DNA from: Gammaproteobacteria bacterium
GTDB lineage: Bacteria; Pseudomonadota; Gammaproteobacteria; HK1
Direction of reading: 5' to 3'
Length of the DNA stretch: 10,748 nt
NCBI GenBank assembly: GCA_020444775.1
Contig: JAGRHX010000429.1
Coordinates: 1 to 10,748, forward strand
The notes beneath the pieces were generated by a model. It worked only from the letters and a program-made list of their open reading frames with translations. It ran no database searches and had not been told where the DNA came from. Both the position numbers and the translations under genes were made by a program. Shown in pieces: positions 7,070 through 10,748 of this stretch (positions within the stretch are counted from its first letter, which is position 1; each line of letters opens with the position of its first letter).

Positions 7070-7819
7070 TCAGCCATGCGGCGCGGCCGGTATCTCGTCA
7101 TCGGCCACGAACAGACCGTAGCGACCACGCCACAGAGCTGGCACCGGGCGGCTCAGCTGCACGCGCCAGTCGTCCCCCGGCCCGGGTCGGACGAGGAAGA
7201 ACTCCAGGGCCTCGGCCCGTTCCGAGTTCTCGTTCCCCGCATCGGGCCAATCCAGTCCGACCCGCAGGTAGGCGCGTTGGTCGCCGATGAGCAGCGACTG
7301 CGCGAATGGCGAGAGGTTGGCGGCCTGGCCGCCGGCGGCAAGCAAACGCCCATCGGCCGACACGTGCTCACGGGCCGTCTGGAAGACGACGGTCGAGTGC
7401 AGACTGCTCACCAGCGCCGCCGCGGCGACCATGGAGCAGGCCCCGGAGGCGATGATCGCGTTCGTCACCTGATTGCCCTGGGTGGCGCCATCCGGGTCGA
7501 TGTTCACCGTGACCGCTTTGCTCAAGAAAGAGGGCATGAGGCCCCTGACTCGCAGCAGCCGCAGCTTCAGCAGCCGGCGGCCGAGGCTCGGCCAGCCATG
7601 ATCCCGCGCCCAGACCAGATACACCGCGGCCAGGATGAACACCAGGCCACGTGGGGTCTGCGCCTCGGCACCGTCGAGCGGCACCCACAGCGAGATCAGC
7701 AACAAAGCCAGCGAACCGATACCCAGCACCACGCTGAGATCGACCGCGAGCGCGACGATGCGGCGCATGAGACTGGCCGGCGAGCTCGCCTCTGATTCAG
7801 GTTCCGGGCTGCTTTGCAT
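7070..7819 (-). CDS. RDD-family membrane protein with unrecognised C-terminal soluble region
   Basis: This 249-residue protein has an N-terminal RDD-like domain. It has Arg19/Arg20 and Asp27 in the first membrane segment (RRIVALAVDLSVVLGIGSLA), a second segment at about 57-71 (RGLVFILAAVYLVW), and then the typical cytoplasmic PSLGRRLLKLRLLRVRG. A third hydrophobic segment lies at about 119-140. The remaining 100 or so residues are soluble and match no domain I know; they include LLIGDQRAYLRVGLDW and DDWRVQLSRPVPALW, which suggest a beta-rich fold. RDD proteins are inner-membrane proteins of mostly unknown role, some linked to ion exchange. The start at 7819 has only a weak AAAGA upstream. It is the first gene of a probable two-gene unit with the HAD hydrolase and is divergent from the SDR gene. 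Confidence 0.75.
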   Translation of the reverse strand: MQSSPEPESEASSPASLMRRIVALAVDLSVVLGIGSLALLLISLWVPLDGAEAQTPRGLVFILAAVYLVWARDHGWPSLGRRLLKLRLLRVRGLMPSFLSKAVTVNIDPDGATQGNQVTNAIIASGACSMVAAAALVSSLHSTVVFQTAREHVSADGRLLAAGGQAANLSPFAQSLLIGDQRAYLRVGLDWPDAGNENSERAEALEFFLVRPGPGDDWRVQLSRPVPALWRGRYGLFVADDEIPAAPHG

Positions 7820-8205
7820 GACGTCTTTACGCGGGACTACGCAGTGCTTCCAGAAATGGTAGGTATCCAGGAATGGGGAGCGGCGATGTCGGGCCGCAAA
7901 CCGCGGACCCTCTCAAGGCGGCGATTATGCGGGGCTGGCGCCATTCAGGGAATCCGCGCGGGCACGAGCGGCCCACCACGCCGACGAGCCCGCTGCCATT
8001 CATCCAGTGGATATCACGTGGACTGCATCGACCAAAGCCGGCATGAGGCCGACACAACTCGCCGTCAGGCGACGTGGAAAAGGCTGGCGCCTCCCGCATC
8101 GCACGGTCGCCAGCCGCCTGCCGGCGCAACGGCGACGCGACCCGCGCATGCTAGACTCCGCGGCTCCACGCCACCTATAGACGCTTCGGCAACGAGGAGA
8201 ACAGT
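7820..8205. other. Divergent intergenic region between the RDD gene and the SDR gene
   Basis: This 386-base stretch separates oppositely transcribed genes and should carry both promoters. On the plus strand, -10-like hexamers are TAGACT (8152-8157) and TATAGA (8176-8181), but neither has a recognisable -35 at normal spacing. The ten-base word GGCTGGCGCC occurs twice (7933-7942 and 8082-8091). GTCGCC (8106-8111) and GGCGAC (8131-8136) can pair over a GC-rich loop. I see no convincing small gene or RNA. Confidence 0.4.
8194..8199 (+). promoter_or_regulatory. Ribosome binding site of the SDR gene
   Basis: GAGGAG lies six bases before the ATG at 8206. It is a near-consensus site and fixes the start of the dehydrogenase. 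Confidence 0.75.
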
Positions 8206-9015
8206 ATGGACTTCAGCGGCAAGATCGCGCTCATCACGGGCGCGGGAAATGGCATCGGCCGCGCCGCGGCACTCGGCTTTGCCGAGCGCGGCGCGACCGT
8301 GGTCTCGGTCGATCGCGACACCAAGGCCGCGCAGAACACCGCCGACACGATCATTCAACAAGGTGGTCAAGCGCTCGCGGTGACCGCTGATGTGACGCGC
8401 TCGGCGGACGTCAAGGCCTATGTCAAGGCCGCCGTTGACAGCTACGGCCGCATCGATTGCTTCTTCAACAACGCCGGTATCGAGGGTCAGGTGGCACCCA
8501 TCGCCGAATACGACGAAGCGGTCTTCGACGCCGTCATCGCGGTCAACGTGAAGGGCGTATTCCTGGGCCTACGTCACGTCCTGCCGGTGATGCTCGAGCA
8601 GGGCAAGGGCGCGATCGTCAACACCGCCTCCATCGCTGGTCTGCTCGGCTCGCCGGGGATGCCGGCCTACGTGGCCTCCAAGCACGCCGTGGTGGGCCTG
8701 ACCAAGGTCGCCGCGGGCGAGGTCGCGGCCCGCGGTGTGCGGGTGAACGCCGTATGCCCCGGCCCCATCGACACCCGCATGATCCACGACCTGGAAGCAC
8801 AGCTGAATCCGAACGATCCGGACAGCGTAGGTCGCGGTTATCAGGCCGGCATCCCGATCGGTCGCTACGGCACCGCGCAGGAGGTCGCCAACGTGGTGCT
8901 GTTCCTGAGCTCGGATCTGGCCAGCAACGTCACCGGTGCCCAGTACACCGTCGACGGCGGTCGGACCGCGACCCCCGGAGCCGTCACTAACCTCTCCGAA
9001 ACCTTTCGCGGCTGA
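8206..9015 (+). CDS. Short-chain dehydrogenase/reductase (classical SDR, NAD(P)-dependent)
   Basis: This 269-residue cytoplasmic oxidoreductase has the full classical SDR pattern. The cofactor loop is TGAGNGIG (11-18), Asp36 ends beta-2 in VVSVDRD and favours NAD(H), DV is at 62-63, and NNAG is at 88-91. Asn114 is in the VNVKG helix, catalytic Ser142 in NTASIAG, Tyr155 and Lys159 in AYVASKH, and the PG motif at 185-186. The ending QYTVDGGRTATPG is typical, with a short extra tail. It should interconvert a hydroxyl and a carbonyl group on an unknown substrate; annotation as 3-oxoacyl-ACP reductase or glucose dehydrogenase would be unsupported. The ATG has a strong GAGGAG site. It is the first gene of a plus-strand run; the patatin start follows ten bases after its stop. 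Confidence 0.96.
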   Translation: MDFSGKIALITGAGNGIGRAAALGFAERGATVVSVDRDTKAAQNTADTIIQQGGQALAVTADVTRSADVKAYVKAAVDSYGRIDCFFNNAGIEGQVAPIAEYDEAVFDAVIAVNVKGVFLGLRHVLPVMLEQGKGAIVNTASIAGLLGSPGMPAYVASKHAVVGLTKVAAGEVAARGVRVNAVCPGPIDTRMIHDLEAQLNPNDPDSVGRGYQAGIPIGRYGTAQEVANVVLFLSSDLASNVTGAQYTVDGGRTATPGAVTNLSETFRG

Positions 9016-9025
9016 GCGGCCAGGC

Positions 9026-10003
9026 ATGGTCGACCCCGCGGCGGACGGCGACTCGGGCGACGCGACGCCGTTGCGCGTCGAGGCGCGGGCCCGAGACTCG
9101 GCCGGGGACGGCGCGTCGGCCTTCGGCCTGGTGCTGTCCGGCGGGGCCGCCTGCGGGCTCGCCAACATCGGCGTGCTGGAGGTGCTCGACGAGGCTGGAT
9201 TGCGCCCGCACTGTATCGCCGGCAGCAGCATGGGTGCGATCATCGGGGCGTTGTACGCAATGGGACACGCCCCGGCGACGCTGCGGCGCCTGGCGCGGGC
9301 GCTGACGCCGCAGGGCGTCGCACGTCTCAGCGAGCGGCCCCTGCACGGCGGTCTGCACGGGGGCCTGCTGCGCCAGGAGATGGAGGCGCAGCTGGCCCCA
9401 CTGCTCGGTGATGCGCGGATCGCCGATTGCCGCATTCCCTTTGTCTGCGTCGCCGGCAGGGTCAGGTCACCCATCCAATGGCACCGGTTGATGCGGCCAT
9501 CGTTCGTCGCTCATCTGCGCGAATGCGTGGAACGGCACGTGTTCGCGCCGTGCACGCGACTGTACGACGCGGTTCGCGCCTCGAGCGCGATCCCGGTGGT
9601 CTTCTCACCAGTGCGGATCGACGCCGACGAATTCATCGACCTGGTGCACTTCGGTCCGATCCCGGCCCGCAGCCTGCGCGAGGTGCACGCGCCGCGATGG
9701 GTCGTCGCCACCGACACCCAGCCCCGCTATGACAGCCTCGAGCCGTGGATGCCGGCACCGCTGCGCGAGTTCCTGGCCGCCGGGCGAGAGGAGACCGCGC
9801 GCAGCCTGGCAGCCTGCGATATGGTGATCCGCCCGGAGCTGCCCGGCTCGGCGCTGCGTTTCGACCTGGGCGAGACCTTTGCCGATGCCGGCCGCGCCGC
9901 GGCCATCGCGAGCCTGCCGGCGCTGTACGCGCTGCTGCGCGGTGACAATCGCGACAACGGAGATCCACGGGCAGCTTCCCATGACACCAATCCAGAGGCG
10001 TGA
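9026..10003 (+). CDS. Patatin-like phospholipase family protein with atypical catalytic Asp motif
   Basis: This 325-residue protein has a patatin fold of the RssA/NTE type. An N-terminal disordered stretch (1-32) precedes the oxyanion loop LSGGAACGLANIGVL (37-51) and the nucleophile elbow GSSMG (66-70, Ser68). RASSAIPVVFSPV (184-196) follows, then the region where family members have DG(G/A). Here it reads FIDLVHFGPIPARS, so Asp205 is present but the two small residues after it are Leu and Val. The oxyanion loop also has Cys43 where Arg is common. A C-terminal DMVIRPELPGS with RFDLGETFADAG fits the family tail. Expected activity is lipid acyl hydrolysis, but the altered motif makes activity uncertain. 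The ATG at 9026 has a poor ribosome site; coupling to the SDR gene ten bases upstream is likely. The frame is open to 8936 inside the SDR gene. Confidence 0.88.
   Translation: MVDPAADGDSGDATPLRVEARARDSAGDGASAFGLVLSGGAACGLANIGVLEVLDEAGLRPHCIAGSSMGAIIGALYAMGHAPATLRRLARALTPQGVARLSERPLHGGLHGGLLRQEMEAQLAPLLGDARIADCRIPFVCVAGRVRSPIQWHRLMRPSFVAHLRECVERHVFAPCTRLYDAVRASSAIPVVFSPVRIDADEFIDLVHFGPIPARSLREVHAPRWVVATDTQPRYDSLEPWMPAPLREFLAAGREETARSLAACDMVIRPELPGSALRFDLGETFADAGRAAAIASLPALYALLRGDNRDNGDPRAASHDTNPEA
9995..9998 (+). promoter_or_regulatory. Ribosome binding site supporting a TTG start for the CoA-binding gene
   Basis: GAGG inside the last codons of the patatin gene lies nine bases before TTG at 10008. 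The ATG at 9981 has no comparable site, so this decides the start, with moderate confidence. Confidence 0.45.
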
Positions 10004-10007
10004 TGCA

Positions 10008-10502
10008 TTGAGCGAGCAACCGTCCTATCTCACCGACGACATACCCGGCATTCGCAAGGTACTGTCGCAATCCAAGACCATTGCCGTGGTCGGGCTCTCG
10101 GCGAGCTGGCATCGACCCAGCTATTTCGCCGCCAAGTACATGAAGGACCATGGCTATAGGGTGATACCGGTCAATCCTCGCTACCAGGAGGTGCTCGGCG
10201 AGAAGTGCTACGCCGATCTCCGCGAGATCCCGGAGCCGGTCGACATGGTGGATTGCTTTCGACGCTCCGAGGACATACCACCACTGGCCCGACAGGCCAT
10301 CGACATCGGCGCCAAGGTGTTGTGGATGCAGCTCGGCGTCATCAATCACGAGGCAGCAAGGCTCGCCCACGACGCTGGGCTCACGGTGGTCATGGATCGC
10401 TGCGTCAAGATCGAGTACGCGCGTCTGTTCGGTGGCCTCGGCTTCGTCGGTGTGAACACCCGAGTGATATCCGCCAAGCGTCCCTTGAACGTGCCCTATT
10501 GA
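10008..10502 (+). CDS. CoA-binding protein, YccU family (Rossmann fold)
   Basis: This small cytoplasmic protein has the CoA-binding Rossmann domain of the YccU/COG1832 family. From the chosen start (164 residues) the features are KTIAVVGLSASWHRPSYFAA (23-42), HGYRVIPVNPRY (48-59), PVDMVDCFRR (77-86), GAKVLWMQLGVINHEAA (101-117) and VVMDRCVKIEYARL (127-140), all conserved in the family. I prefer the TTG at 10008 because GAGG (9995-9998) lies nine bases upstream and the product then matches the short family N-terminus. The alternative is an ATG at 9981, adding nine residues, overlapping the patatin gene by 23 bases and lacking a good site. The precise role is unknown. Relatives are often next to O-acetylhomoserine sulfhydrylase, as here, which hints at a link to sulfur assimilation. 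Confidence 0.92.
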   Translation: MSEQPSYLTDDIPGIRKVLSQSKTIAVVGLSASWHRPSYFAAKYMKDHGYRVIPVNPRYQEVLGEKCYADLREIPEPVDMVDCFRRSEDIPPLARQAIDIGAKVLWMQLGVINHEAARLAHDAGLTVVMDRCVKIEYARLFGGLGFVGVNTRVISAKRPLNVPY

Positions 10503-10512
10503 CCCCCACTGA

Positions 10513-10748
<236 letters not shown>

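Noticed and set aside
6305..7795. A 496-codon open frame on the plus strand
   Set aside because: It lies antisense across the HAD and RDD genes, is rich in Arg, Gln and His with no domain pattern, and reflects the third-position GC bias of the true minus-strand genes.
7827..8129. Possible 100-residue minus-strand gene in the divergent intergenic region
   Set aside because: No ribosome site, Cys/Pro/Arg-rich composition without pattern, and it would occupy the expected promoter region.
8569..9474. A 301-codon open frame on the minus strand
   Set aside because: It is antisense to the SDR and patatin genes, which have clear catalytic motifs; no family resemblance is seen.

Overview
The window is about 10.7 kb of GC-rich chromosomal DNA that reads as ordinary Gram-negative proteobacterial sequence. 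The support is a dipeptide/oligopeptide-type ABC importer with a Tat-exported binding protein, Shine-Dalgarno sites of the GGAGG/GAGGAG kind, and a CoA-binding protein next to O-acetylhomoserine sulfhydrylase. A gammaproteobacterium is a reasonable guess, but nothing here fixes the genus. I see no rRNA, tRNA, CRISPR array, insertion sequence or phage gene.

Region 1 (1-5514, minus strand) is a complete-looking dppABCDF-type operon read leftwards. Its order is a Tat-signal family 5 solute-binding protein (5514-3907), permease B (3711-2761), permease C (2708-1755), ATPase D (1752-727) and ATPase F (660 to beyond the left edge). Together they should form a periplasm-to-cytoplasm importer for peptides or another small solute; the substrate cannot be read from the sequence. 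A 195-base gap after the binding-protein gene holds a GC-rich hairpin with direct repeats, plausibly an mRNA-stability or attenuation element that favours binding protein over permeases. A 22-codon open frame bridges the two ATPase genes.

Region 2 (5515-6244) is about 730 bases without a convincing gene. It is the upstream region of the transporter operon and the downstream region of the next minus-strand pair. It holds a few short palindromes and no strong promoter.

Region 3 (6245-7819, minus strand) is a two-gene set: an RDD-family membrane protein with an unrecognised C-terminal soluble part, then a small HAD-family hydrolase with all four HAD motifs.

Region 4 (7820-8205) is a divergent intergenic region.

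Region 5 (8206 to the right edge, plus strand) is a tightly spaced run of four genes: a classical short-chain dehydrogenase/reductase, a patatin-like phospholipase with an altered catalytic Asp motif, a YccU-type CoA-binding protein (probably starting at TTG), and the start of metY. The last two suggest a sulfur or methionine theme, though the first two need not belong to it.

I found no clearly new multi-gene system. The items most worth a second look are the atypical patatin, the repeat-flanked hairpin inside the transporter operon, and the bridging mini-ORF.
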